A stretch of DNA of 64,000 bases from Dorea sp. D27 (GTDB taxonomy: Bacteria; Bacillota; Clostridia; Lachnospirales; Lachnospiraceae): contig NZ_KQ236744.1 in NCBI RefSeq assembly GCF_001185345.1, forward strand, positions 253,557-317,556, given 5' to 3'. The notes under the pieces are model-generated. The model was not told where the DNA came from. It did no database searches and saw only the letters and a list, made by a program, of their open reading frames with translations. Below, one piece after another: positions 8,261 to 16,437 of this stretch. The position numbers were made by a program, and so were the translations under genes. The first letter of the stretch is position 1. Each line of letters opens with the position of its first letter.

Positions 8261-10066
8261 ATGAAAATAGTAAAGTATAAAGACTTAAAAATGAAAAACA
8301 AGCTGTTTATCGGCTTCCTTCTCGTAATAGCAGTGCTCGTATCGCTGCTCGGCTATTTCAGCATGACCTTCAGCGAGCAGTCTATCAGGATCCAGATGCT
8401 GGATTCCATACAGGAGACGATGACGCAGATGGGGGAAAATATCGAGGGAGAGATTCAGAAGGTTCTGGACGTATCGGCCCAGGTATGTCTGAATCAGGAT
8501 CTCGGTACCATTCTGCAGGAGGAAAAGCCAAAGACGATAGAAGAGTACTATCGTAAAGACAGAACGATGCGTCAGATTCTGAATGATTCTTACGCCACAT
8601 ATTTTTCGGTCGAGGATGTCTTCGTCTGCTCTTATAACGGCAGCGTATACGGCTCGGACAAAAATAAGCTGAGTCTGACGGCGGATTATGATTTTACGAG
8701 GACGGGCTGGTTCGAGGATATGAAACAGAGCGGGGCGAAGATAAGCATTCTGTCGCAGTACGACAGTAGCTCTTACATAAGTACAGGAGAGCCTCAGAAG
8801 TTATTTTCTATCGTAAAGAAAATTTATAATTATAAATCAGGCAAGGAGATTGGCTGCCTTATCATCCATATGAACAGCGATATCCTTGGAAATGTGCTGC
8901 AGAGCGTCAACAGCAATGAATACCAGCAATGTCTGATTATCGACAATAATAAGAAGATCATCTATCATCCTGATTCTGACTACATAGGTACACAGTACCG
9001 GGAAGCAAGAGTGAGTGAACTGCTCACCGTGCAAAACGGCTATATGGAGTCGCTGTCGGAGAAAGGGTATCTCGTATTCAGCACATCACCGGTCACCGGA
9101 TGGAGCGTTGTCTGTGTGGTGGATAATAAATATATTATGGACAGTATCAACCGCCTTCGTCTGTTCCTCATTCTGACGGCCCTGTTCTGCGTTATATTAT
9201 CCGTATACTTTGCAAGTTATATAAGCAAGACGATAAGCGACCCTGTGGCAAGACTTCAGAGGAAGATGCACCAGGTCGGCGAAGGAGACTTTGACATACG
9301 GGCGGCGACAGGGGCATCGGATGAGATTGGACAGCTCACCATGTCCTTCGACAAGATGGTGGAGCGCACGAAACAGCTGATTGAGAATGTATACCAGTCG
9401 GAAATCTACCAGAAGGAAGCGGAGCTGAATGCGCTGCAGGCTCAGATCAATCCGCATTTCCTGTACAATACCCTGCAGACGATTGATATGATGGCGGAGG
9501 AGGAAGAGGCAGATGAAATCAGCGACGCCTGCCAGGCGCTGTCTAAAATCTTCCGTTATTCTATCAACCGGGGCCAGGAATTCGTCCATGTGCAGGATGA
9601 GCTTGTGCATATTGAAAATTATATGCTGATTCAGAAGCTGCGGTTTGGAAATAAGCTGGATGTCAGATATGATATCCAGGAGGACTGCAGGGAGCTGTAT
9701 ATCGTTAAACTGCTGATTCAGCCGATGGTAGAGAATGCTGTTGTACATGGGATGGAAAACGTGCTCGACCAATGTCTTGTGACAATCCGCGTGTACAGGG
9801 ACAGGGACTGCCTGTACGCGGAAGTGGAGGACAACGGAACCGGCATCGGTACAGAACAGCTGGACAAGCTGAATGAAAAGCTGGCCCATAGCGGGGAACA
9901 GAAGATGGTCCACGAAGTAGATTATGTAAAGAGCCATACAAGCATAGGGCTGGAAAACACGAATGCAAGAATCAAGCTGTATTTTGGACAGGAATACGGA
10001 ATTACGATTACTAGTGAAGAAGGTACAGGGACTAAAGTGCGGATCAGGCTCCCTGTCCGGACATAG
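8261..10066 (+). CDS. YesM-type sensor histidine kinase
   Basis: 601 residues. A transmembrane helix near residues 14-34 is followed by an extracellular sensor region of about 260 residues, a second helix near 298-318, a HAMP segment (S-D-P-V-A-R-L-Q) and the His_kinase domain of the LytS/YesM class. The phosphorylated histidine is His399 in I-N-P-H-F-L-Y-N, followed by an ATPase domain with V-E-N-A-V-V-H-G and D-N-G-T-G-I-G. The start at 8261 has only a weak ribosome binding site; ATG 8291 is possible. It is followed 14 bases later by a YesN response regulator and is divergent from two anchored binding proteins that probably present the ligand. Confidence 0.92.
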   Translation: MKIVKYKDLKMKNKLFIGFLLVIAVLVSLLGYFSMTFSEQSIRIQMLDSIQETMTQMGENIEGEIQKVLDVSAQVCLNQDLGTILQEEKPKTIEEYYRKDRTMRQILNDSYATYFSVEDVFVCSYNGSVYGSDKNKLSLTADYDFTRTGWFEDMKQSGAKISILSQYDSSSYISTGEPQKLFSIVKKIYNYKSGKEIGCLIIHMNSDILGNVLQSVNSNEYQQCLIIDNNKKIIYHPDSDYIGTQYREARVSELLTVQNGYMESLSEKGYLVFSTSPVTGWSVVCVVDNKYIMDSINRLRLFLILTALFCVILSVYFASYISKTISDPVARLQRKMHQVGEGDFDIRAATGASDEIGQLTMSFDKMVERTKQLIENVYQSEIYQKEAELNALQAQINPHFLYNTLQTIDMMAEEEEADEISDACQALSKIFRYSINRGQEFVHVQDELVHIENYMLIQKLRFGNKLDVRYDIQEDCRELYIVKLLIQPMVENAVVHGMENVLDQCLVTIRVYRDRDCLYAEVEDNGTGIGTEQLDKLNEKLAHSGEQKMVHEVDYVKSHTSIGLENTNARIKLYFGQEYGITITSEEGTGTKVRIRLPVRT

Positions 10067-10080
10067 AGGAGGTATTATAT

Positions 10081-11700
10081 ATGTACGTGGCAATGGTCGT
10101 AGATGATGAAGAGATTATACGCAGAGGGATATGCAGGAAGCTGGAACGTTTTTTCCCGGAGCTTAAGCTGGCTCCTCCTCAGGAGAATGCACTGGAAGCG
10201 CTGCACTATATACAGGGCAGCCAGGTGGACATCGTGTATGTGGATATCAGAATGCCGCTCGTTGACGGACTGGAATTTATCAGCAGGGCAAGGCAGTACA
10301 ATCCATATCTCCAGTTCGTCGTAATCAGCGGATATACGAATTTTGAATATGCCAAATCAGCCCTGCAGCTGAAAGTGAAGGATTACCTGCTGAAGCCGAT
10401 AGACAACGGCGAGTTTAAAGAGGTGACCACACGCCTCATACAGGAGCTGGACCAGAAAGAAAGGCAGATCAGAGATATAAGCATCGTCAAAGGACAGGCG
10501 GAAGAGGGAAAATTCTTTAAAAAGTGCCGCTATCTGACAGAACTTGTCCGTGTCGACTCATCTATGGATACGGTAGAACTTATGAAAGATCTGGAGGAAA
10601 TGGATATCCGGTTTGCAAACCCACACTACAGGGTGGTGGCCGTGCTGATACAGGACATACGGTCTGTCCCGGAATTTGAGGATGTGTCGGGGCTTTCCAT
10701 CCTGCAGTTTGCCGTGTGCAACATTATCGATGAAGTGTTCCTGCACTGCGGCTGTACTTCCTTTGTACATGAGAAGGGGGAAAACCAGTTTGTTATCATC
10801 CTGAATACAGAGACTTCTCTTGCAGTACATTTCCTGCGTGAAAAAGCAGTCCATCTCGTGAATGTGCTAAAGAACATATATGGGATGGACGCGTCCGCAG
10901 GGATTGGAAAGGAAGTGCTGCGTACGGAAGACTTGTGCGTCAGCTATGCGGGAGCGCTGGAATCCAGCCTCCAGTGCTCCATGCTCGGATTTTCCAAAGT
11001 AGACATCTGTGAAGGGACGAAGGAGAAGAAATTAAATCTGCGCCTGCTGAATGAATTTGATAAAAATATACTGGAAGGTTACATTAAATCACAAAATGAA
11101 ACCGGAATATGCCAGTTCGTAGATGAGATGCTGCGCAAGGCAAAAGATGACGGACTCAGCTACACGAATGTGAAGGTGATGTGCCTGGATATCTACATGC
11201 TGGCTGCAAAGCTCCTTATGGAGAAGGGAAAGGATACAGAGACTGCGGTCAGGATGCTGGAGAAGCTGGAACGGCAAGCCGTGGAAAATACGGGATTAGA
11301 AGAGTTCAGAAAGTATCTGGAACAGACATTGCAGGACATAAGCCGGCAGTTCGACGACCGGAAGAAAAGCAGTGGAAAGACACTTATAACCGATATTCTT
11401 ATCTATGTGGAAGAGCATTACAGCAAGGATGTAAGCCTTGGCACGATTGCCGGGAAATTTTTTATCAATCCAAGCTATCTGAGCCAGCTGTTTAAAAAAG
11501 AGATGAATATGAAGTTCATTGATTATATTACAGACGTAAGAATAAAAAAAGCCCTTGTCCTGCTGGAGACGACAAGCCTGACCGTAAACGAAGTGGCCGA
11601 GGCGGTAGGATATAAGGATACAAGGTATTTCCGGGAGATCTTCGTCAAGCATATGGGACAGACCCCGTCACAGTATCGGAGCGGGAAATTAGCTGATTAA
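10081..11700 (+). CDS. YesN-type response regulator with AraC DNA-binding domain
   Basis: 539 residues. The receiver domain fills about residues 1-120 with phosphoacceptor Asp55 (V-Y-V-D-I-R-M-P) and the D-D-E acidic pocket at 8-10. A long unclassified middle region follows, and the last 100 residues are an AraC double helix-turn-helix (F-F-I-N-P-S-Y-L-S-Q-L-F-K-K, then V-A-E-A-V-G-Y-K-D-T-R-Y-F). A good ribosome binding site (GAGGAGG) precedes ATG. As partner of the YesM kinase it should act mainly as an activator. I propose the tandem A-rich repeats upstream of 1042, 11970 and 18924 as its sites. Confidence 0.93.
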   Translation: MYVAMVVDDEEIIRRGICRKLERFFPELKLAPPQENALEALHYIQGSQVDIVYVDIRMPLVDGLEFISRARQYNPYLQFVVISGYTNFEYAKSALQLKVKDYLLKPIDNGEFKEVTTRLIQELDQKERQIRDISIVKGQAEEGKFFKKCRYLTELVRVDSSMDTVELMKDLEEMDIRFANPHYRVVAVLIQDIRSVPEFEDVSGLSILQFAVCNIIDEVFLHCGCTSFVHEKGENQFVIILNTETSLAVHFLREKAVHLVNVLKNIYGMDASAGIGKEVLRTEDLCVSYAGALESSLQCSMLGFSKVDICEGTKEKKLNLRLLNEFDKNILEGYIKSQNETGICQFVDEMLRKAKDDGLSYTNVKVMCLDIYMLAAKLLMEKGKDTETAVRMLEKLERQAVENTGLEEFRKYLEQTLQDISRQFDDRKKSSGKTLITDILIYVEEHYSKDVSLGTIAGKFFINPSYLSQLFKKEMNMKFIDYITDVRIKKALVLLETTSLTVNEVAEAVGYKDTRYFREIFVKHMGQTPSQYRSGKLAD

Positions 11701-11734
11701 GTCAGAGGTGTGCGAGCGTACATCCACAACTGCA

Positions 11735-11801
11735 AAGAGCCGGAATCAGGCACGGAGATGTTATGTGAGATAACATCCCCGTGCCTGATTCCGGCTCTTC
11801 T
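11735..11801 (+). terminator. Very long near-perfect hairpin after yesN
   Basis: Arms of about 30 bases (starting AAGAGCCGGAATCAGGCACG and ending CGTGCCTGATTCCGGCTCTT) pair almost perfectly around a five-base loop. Only CTTCTTG follows, so the T run of a classic terminator is weak. It most likely ends the yesMN message. Its length is unusual, and a processed structured RNA or cruciform site is also possible. Confidence 0.55.
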
Positions 11802-11843
11802 TGCAGCAACTGCTGCATACCTTTCCCGCCGGCGTCCACTATA

Positions 11844-11909
11844 CAACAAAAATTCTCTTAATGTTCTAAAAATTCCCCCGCTCAAAAAAGAAACCGGCTG
11901 TGATAAATT
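11844..11909 (+). promoter_or_regulatory. Candidate activator site and -10 of the first catabolic operon
   Basis: CAACAAAAATTC at 11844 and CTAAAAATTCC at 11866 are 22 bp apart, and TAAATT at 11904-11909 lies 38 bp after the second repeat. Spacing matches the elements at 932-998 and 18788-18853. The hexamer matches TATAAT in only four of six positions and there is no -35, as expected for an activator-dependent promoter. Inferred by eye. Confidence 0.35.
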
Positions 11910-11928
11910 ACTGGACATAGAGAGAAAC

Positions 11929-11955
11929 TTTCATTTTTACATGAAAAAAATGAAA
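11929..11955 (+). promoter_or_regulatory. Palindromic operator candidate for the RpiR regulator
   Basis: TTTCATTTTTACATGAAA (11929-11946) is an inverted repeat, and AAAAATGAAA at 11946-11955 also pairs with TTTCATTTTT. RpiR proteins often bind TGAAA/TTTCA inverted repeats. It lies between the inferred promoter and the start of the operon whose last gene is rpiR, a typical place for repression. Confidence 0.4.
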
Positions 11956-11969
11956 ACGGAGGGACAGCA

Positions 11970-12620
11970 TTGGATAGAAAAGATATTATTTCTGAAGTGG
12001 AACGGACAATCCGGGAGGAAGGGGAGGCGGTCCAGGCACTGTCCGGGCAGCTGGATATGGAAAAGATGGCAGAGCTTGTCTCCCTTATTGGCAGCAGGAA
12101 AGGGAAAGTAGTGATGTCAGGCTGCGGTACGTCTGCCATGGCAGCCAGAAAAGCAGTACATTCGTTGAACTGCATCGAGTGTTCCGCGGTATTTCTGACG
12201 CCATCGGATGCTGTACACGGCGGTCTCGGGGTTCTGGATAAAGATGACATACTTATCCTTATAAGCAAGGGAGGCAATACGGAGGAGCTCGTACAGCTCA
12301 TACCGGCCTGCAGGAGCAAAGGGGCCGTGCTGGTCGGGGTGACGGAGGATGAAACGTCTGCAATTGGGCAGGCGGCGGACCTCTGCCTGAAAGTAAAGGT
12401 CGTGCGTGAGCCGTGCCGGTTCAATATGCTGGCGACTGCCAGCACGCTGGCGGTCATATCTCTGTTTGACGCGGTCTGCATCGCCTTGATGCAGTATACA
12501 GAATATACAAAGGAGCAGTTTGCGGTCATCCATCCGAAAGGGGCGGTGGGGGAACGGCTCACCGGAAAGGAGGCTTCGCATGAAAGATATGATGAAGGCG
12601 GCAGTATTCAAGGGAATTGA
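11970..12620 (+). CDS. SIS-domain sugar-phosphate isomerase-like protein
   Basis: 216 residues, starting at TTG with GGAGGG seven bases upstream. A single SIS domain fills most of the protein, with V-M-S-G-C-G-T-S-A-M-A-A for phosphosugar binding and L-I-S-K-G-G-N-T-E-E-L. This resembles arabinose-5-phosphate isomerases (KdsD/GutQ) but lacks their CBS pair, and it retains the H-P-K-G-A-V-G-E-R-L end. It probably interconverts an aldose and ketose phosphate, or acts on an amino- or keto-sugar phosphate. It is the first gene of a six-gene catabolic operon and overlaps the next gene by 41 bases. Confidence 0.82.
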   Translation: MDRKDIISEVERTIREEGEAVQALSGQLDMEKMAELVSLIGSRKGKVVMSGCGTSAMAARKAVHSLNCIECSAVFLTPSDAVHGGLGVLDKDDILILISKGGNTEELVQLIPACRSKGAVLVGVTEDETSAIGQAADLCLKVKVVREPCRFNMLATASTLAVISLFDAVCIALMQYTEYTKEQFAVIHPKGAVGERLTGKEASHERYDEGGSIQGN

Positions 12621-13632
12621 GCATATTGAGATTGAAAGCAGAGCGATTCCGCAGTGCCCGGAAGGTGGGATTCTTGTCAGAGTCGTATCCTGCGGTATCT
12701 GCGGCGGCGACATACGTAACTACCACAGCGGACTCAGAAATGGAATGACCGGACAGATCATGGGCCATGAGATAGCAGGGGAAGTCGTGGAAACGGCAGA
12801 TGGCGTGGACAGATATGCGGCGGGCGACCGGGTCGCGCTGGCACCGGATGTCAGCTGCGGAGAATGCTACTACTGCCGGAGAGGCATGGTGAATCTGTGC
12901 GACAGCCACCGCATGCTCGGGACGCATTTTCCCGGAGGGTTTGCCCAGTATATCGCCATACCGAAGATCGTACTGGAAAGAGGATTTGTGGAGCACATAC
13001 CTGGGGACATGAGCTATGATTATGCAGCCTTTGCAGAGCCGGTATCAGGAGTCGTGGCTTGCCAGAAATATAATCACATATCATATGGGGACACGGTAGT
13101 CGTAATCGGGGACGGGCCTGTCGGATGTCTCCATATGGAAGTAGCAGAGGCCAGGGGTGCTTTCCAGACGGTTATGCTCGCCAGAGGCCGTATAGAACAG
13201 GCCAGGAAGTTTGGATTTGAGCATCTGATCTGTAATAAGAACGAGGAAGAGGCGACAAAGGAAGTGAAGGCGATTATCGGTCCGGGCGCAGATGTGGTAA
13301 TCTGTGCGGTGCCGAACGCATCGGCGCAGCAGCAGGCATTGGCGCTTGTGAAGAAGCGGGGGCGGGTCATCATATATGGAGGGCTTCCAAAGGACAGACC
13401 GATGACTACCCTGGACTCTAATAAGATTCATTATAACGAGATCATGGTACTTGGAGCATTTTCCTATTCAGCGGTAGGGCTGGAAGACGCGCTCAAAACG
13501 ATACATGCAGGGAAAGTCAGTACAGATAAATATCTAAGCGCGAAGGTACCCCTTGATAAGATCGTGGAAGGAATGCATATGGTGGAAAGAGGTGAAGCGC
13601 TGAAAGTGCTCGTAGATCCATGGGCCTCATAA
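12580..13632 (+). CDS. Zinc-dependent medium-chain alcohol/polyol dehydrogenase
   Basis: 350 residues. Catalytic zinc ligands Cys38, His63 and Glu64 (G-H-E) and the structural-zinc cysteines 93, 96, 99 and 107 are all present. The NAD(P)-binding G-D-G-P-V-G segment lies in the middle. The family covers sorbitol, threonine and galactitol-1-phosphate dehydrogenases, so the substrate is probably a polyol or a keto-sugar (phosphate). ATG 12580 is chosen because AAAGGAGG sits seven bases before it; an upstream in-frame ATG lacks one. The gene overlaps the SIS gene, and coupled translation is likely. Confidence 0.9.
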   Translation: MKDMMKAAVFKGIEHIEIESRAIPQCPEGGILVRVVSCGICGGDIRNYHSGLRNGMTGQIMGHEIAGEVVETADGVDRYAAGDRVALAPDVSCGECYYCRRGMVNLCDSHRMLGTHFPGGFAQYIAIPKIVLERGFVEHIPGDMSYDYAAFAEPVSGVVACQKYNHISYGDTVVVIGDGPVGCLHMEVAEARGAFQTVMLARGRIEQARKFGFEHLICNKNEEEATKEVKAIIGPGADVVICAVPNASAQQQALALVKKRGRVIIYGGLPKDRPMTTLDSNKIHYNEIMVLGAFSYSAVGLEDALKTIHAGKVSTDKYLSAKVPLDKIVEGMHMVERGEALKVLVDPWAS

Positions 13633-13692
13633 AAGCAGCAGATGGAGGGGCCGGGAAGCAAGTAAAGCAGAAGGAAAGGAAGGACTAGAAAG

Positions 13693-14991
13693 ATGTATGA
13701 GATTGACACAAAGCTGAGTGAGCTGGAAAGAGCCGGTACGCCGGTGAGGACAGCCCTCATCGGAGCCGGGCAGATGGGCAAGGACATCGTGGCGCAGATG
13801 GAGGGGATGAAGGGAATCGAATGTGACATTGTTGTCGATGTAAGAACGGACATCGCTTTGGATGCCTATCGGCAGTCAGGCTGCACATGTGAGGTGGTGG
13901 AAGCGCACACTGCCGCAGAGGCGGAAGCTGCTATTGCATCGGGTAAGAAGGTCGTGACGACGGATTATAAGACAGCCGTCCGTACCGGGCAGATTACGAA
14001 TGTGATTGACGCCACGGGCTCTCCGGAGATGGGTGCACGGGTTACGATGGAGTGTATCTTCCATAAAAAACATATCGTGATGATGAATGTAGAGTGTGAC
14101 ATAACGATTGGGCCGATACTTCGCAGGCTGTGTGAACAGGCCGGCATCGTATACTCTCTGACCGCGGGAGATGAGCCGGGTTCCATCATTGAGGTGTACC
14201 GGTTTGCCAAAGCGCTCGGATTTGACGTGGTAGCTGCAGGAAAGGGGAAGAACAACCCGCTGGACATCTATGCCAATCCTGGTATGCCCGAATGGAAGGA
14301 AAAAGCAAAAAAGAGGGAGATGAACCCGAGGATGCTCATAGAATTTGTGGACGGCTCGAAGACGATGATTGAGATGTGCGCAGTTTCTAATGCTACAGGG
14401 CTTAGACCTGACATAAGAGGCATGCACGGACCAAAATGCGACGTAAAAGACCTGGCTAAGGTGTTTTCGCTGAAAGAGCAGGGGGGAATCCTGGAACATA
14501 CAGGTGTAGTGGACTACGGAATCGGGGACATCAACCCGGGAGTATTCGTCATCGTGACGACAGAGAACAAAAGAATCAAAGACGGCCTCGTGCAGAGAGA
14601 CATGGGGGAAGGGCCGAACTACCTCCTGTATCGTCCGTACCATCTCTGCTCCATCGAGACGCCGATTACGGCAGTACAGGCAGCCGTATATGGGGAATCG
14701 ACCGCACATCCTATGGACCACCTTACGAGCGAATGCATCACGGTAGCCAAAAAGGATATGAAGGCAGGGGAAGTACTGGATGCAATCGGCGAATACTGCT
14801 ACCGGGCCTCTGTCGAACTGGCAGACACCGCCCGAAAGGGGAATATGCTTCCCGTCGGACTTGCGAAGGGAGCCGTGCTCAGAACGGATGTAAAGAAAGA
14901 CGAAGTCATCACATATGATATGGTGGAACTTGACGACAGCTCTGTACTGCTGCAGCTGCGCAGGATGCAGGATGAAGTGCTTGGCTGCTGA
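13693..14991 (+). CDS. Homoserine-dehydrogenase-like oxidoreductase with C-terminal SAF domain (COG4091 type)
   Basis: 432 residues. The N-terminal Rossmann fold has A-L-I-G-A-G-Q-M-G-K-D, followed by a catalytic region with T-A-G-D-E-P-G-S and F-V-D-G-S-K-T-M. The last 90 residues form a SAF domain (T-V-A-K-K-D-M-K-A-G-E-V-L-D-A-I-G). One Brucella member of this family (DRL) makes methylerythritol phosphate in place of Dxr; other members sit in sugar or polyol gene clusters with unknown roles. Its place between a Zn dehydrogenase and a FucI-like isomerase argues for a sugar-chain oxidation or isomerising reduction here, not isoprenoid synthesis. The exact reaction is unknown. Confidence 0.85.
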   Translation: MYEIDTKLSELERAGTPVRTALIGAGQMGKDIVAQMEGMKGIECDIVVDVRTDIALDAYRQSGCTCEVVEAHTAAEAEAAIASGKKVVTTDYKTAVRTGQITNVIDATGSPEMGARVTMECIFHKKHIVMMNVECDITIGPILRRLCEQAGIVYSLTAGDEPGSIIEVYRFAKALGFDVVAAGKGKNNPLDIYANPGMPEWKEKAKKREMNPRMLIEFVDGSKTMIEMCAVSNATGLRPDIRGMHGPKCDVKDLAKVFSLKEQGGILEHTGVVDYGIGDINPGVFVIVTTENKRIKDGLVQRDMGEGPNYLLYRPYHLCSIETPITAVQAAVYGESTAHPMDHLTSECITVAKKDMKAGEVLDAIGEYCYRASVELADTARKGNMLPVGLAKGAVLRTDVKKDEVITYDMVELDDSSVLLQLRRMQDEVLGC

Positions 14992-15021
14992 TGCAGACGG
15001 AGAAGAAAGGAGAACATGACT

Positions 15022-16437
15022 ATGGACAATAAGGTGATAATCGGCTACGCCCCGACAAGAAGGAGGATATTCAGTGCCAAGGATGCGGTAAAGTATAAGA
15101 AGCTCATAGCAGACAAGCTTAGAGAATGGGAGATAGAGTTCATTGACATCGAGGATATAAACGAAGAAGGACTGCTCAGGTGTGCTGAAGATGTGGAACC
15201 GGTCATAGACAAGTTCCGGAAGGCCAGAGTAGACGCCTTGTTCCTCCCTCACTGCAATTTCGGCTCGGAACACAGCTGTGGCAAGGTGGCGGCAGCCCTG
15301 AATGTCCCGGTCCTTTTATGGGGACCAAGGGACGAGGCACCGGAGCCGGACGGCAGCAGGCTGAGGGATACCCAGTGCGGGCTGTTCGCTACGGGAAAAG
15401 TACTGAGAAGAATGCAGGTTCCATTTACTTACGTTCCGAACTGCCGTGTAGACAGCCCGCAGTTTGAGAGGGGGTTCCGTAACTTTACGGCTGCGGCTAA
15501 TGTAGTCAAGGAGTTCCGCAAGGGAAGGATCCTTCAGATAGATACGCGTCCGGCAGACTTCTGGACGATGATGGTGAATGAAGGCGAATTGCTGGAGAAG
15601 TTCGGCATACAGGTATTTCCTATCACTATGGTGGAGTTTGCGGATAAAGTGCTGGAGCTGGAAGCGTCCGGCGATGAGGATGTGGAAGAGACCGTCCGCT
15701 ATATCCATGATCATATGGAGGTGTGCATTCCGGAGGATTCGGTACGCCGTGTAGCAGCACTTAAGACAGCGATGAAATATTTTGCCCGGATCAATGGATG
15801 CAACGCGGTTGCCATCCAGTGCTGGGATGCTCTGCAGCAGGCGCTTCACGTAATGCCGTGCTGTGCAAACGCGCTCCTGACTGACGAAGGCATACCGGTA
15901 GTCTGCGAGACAGATATCCATGGAGCAATCACCGCAATTATGGTACAGGCAGCCGGAATGGGAAGGACGCCAAGCTTTTTTGCAGACTGGTCGGTGCGGC
16001 ATCCGGAGAATGATAATGGAGAGCTGCTGCAGCACTGTGGCCCATGGCCCATATCGCTGGCGAGAGAGAAGGCCAGGCTTTCCAGGCCATTTGCATTTCC
16101 GGAGCACTGTCCGGGAGCGGTCGTATCAGAACTGAAGCCCGGGGAGATATCTATCTTAAGGTTTGACGGTGATAACGGTGACTATGGAATGCTCATGGGA
16201 AGGGCCAAGACGATAGAAGGGCCGGAGACAATCGGTACCTATGCCTGGGTAGAGATACCAGACTGGCCGAAGGTAGAGACTATGATAGTGAAAGGTCCTT
16301 ATGTCCATCATGCAGTCGGAATCCACGGTGACATACTACCGGTCATATATGAGGCATTAAACTATATTCCGGGTGTGCGGGCAGATTTCTACAATGAGGA
16401 ACAAGAAAGAGAGACCACATATGCTGCTTGGAATTGA
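15022..16437 (+). CDS. L-fucose/L-arabinose isomerase family protein, copy 1
   Basis: 471 residues. The metal triad of the FucI/AraA fold is visible: Glu296 (V-C-E-T-D), Asp322 (F-A-D-W) and His338 (L-L-Q-H-C-G). It is shorter than E. coli FucI (about 590 residues), like many compact clostridial members. AAAGGAG stands nine bases before ATG 15022; ATG 15016 is too close to it. The likely job is aldose-ketose isomerisation of the imported sugar or of a product of the two neighbouring dehydrogenases. A distant paralogue is encoded at 21143 with the same metal triad. Confidence 0.88.
   Translation: MDNKVIIGYAPTRRRIFSAKDAVKYKKLIADKLREWEIEFIDIEDINEEGLLRCAEDVEPVIDKFRKARVDALFLPHCNFGSEHSCGKVAAALNVPVLLWGPRDEAPEPDGSRLRDTQCGLFATGKVLRRMQVPFTYVPNCRVDSPQFERGFRNFTAAANVVKEFRKGRILQIDTRPADFWTMMVNEGELLEKFGIQVFPITMVEFADKVLELEASGDEDVEETVRYIHDHMEVCIPEDSVRRVAALKTAMKYFARINGCNAVAIQCWDALQQALHVMPCCANALLTDEGIPVVCETDIHGAITAIMVQAAGMGRTPSFFADWSVRHPENDNGELLQHCGPWPISLAREKARLSRPFAFPEHCPGAVVSELKPGEISILRFDGDNGDYGMLMGRAKTIEGPETIGTYAWVEIPDWPKVETMIVKGPYVHHAVGIHGDILPVIYEALNYIPGVRADFYNEEQERETTYAAWN

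Noticed and set aside
9197..10093. Open frame of 298 codons on the minus strand opposite the YesM kinase
   Set aside because: It is an antisense shadow of the conserved kinase core with no ribosome binding site.
11710..12111. Plus-strand open frame crossing the long hairpin into the SIS gene
   Set aside because: It begins within the hairpin, lacks a ribosome binding site and overlaps the real SIS gene in another frame.
13876..15273. Long open frame of 465 codons on the minus strand opposite the SAF oxidoreductase gene
   Set aside because: It mirrors the codon bias of the real gene, has no ribosome binding site or recognisable domain, and its composition (rich in His, Arg, Ser) is typical of antisense frames.
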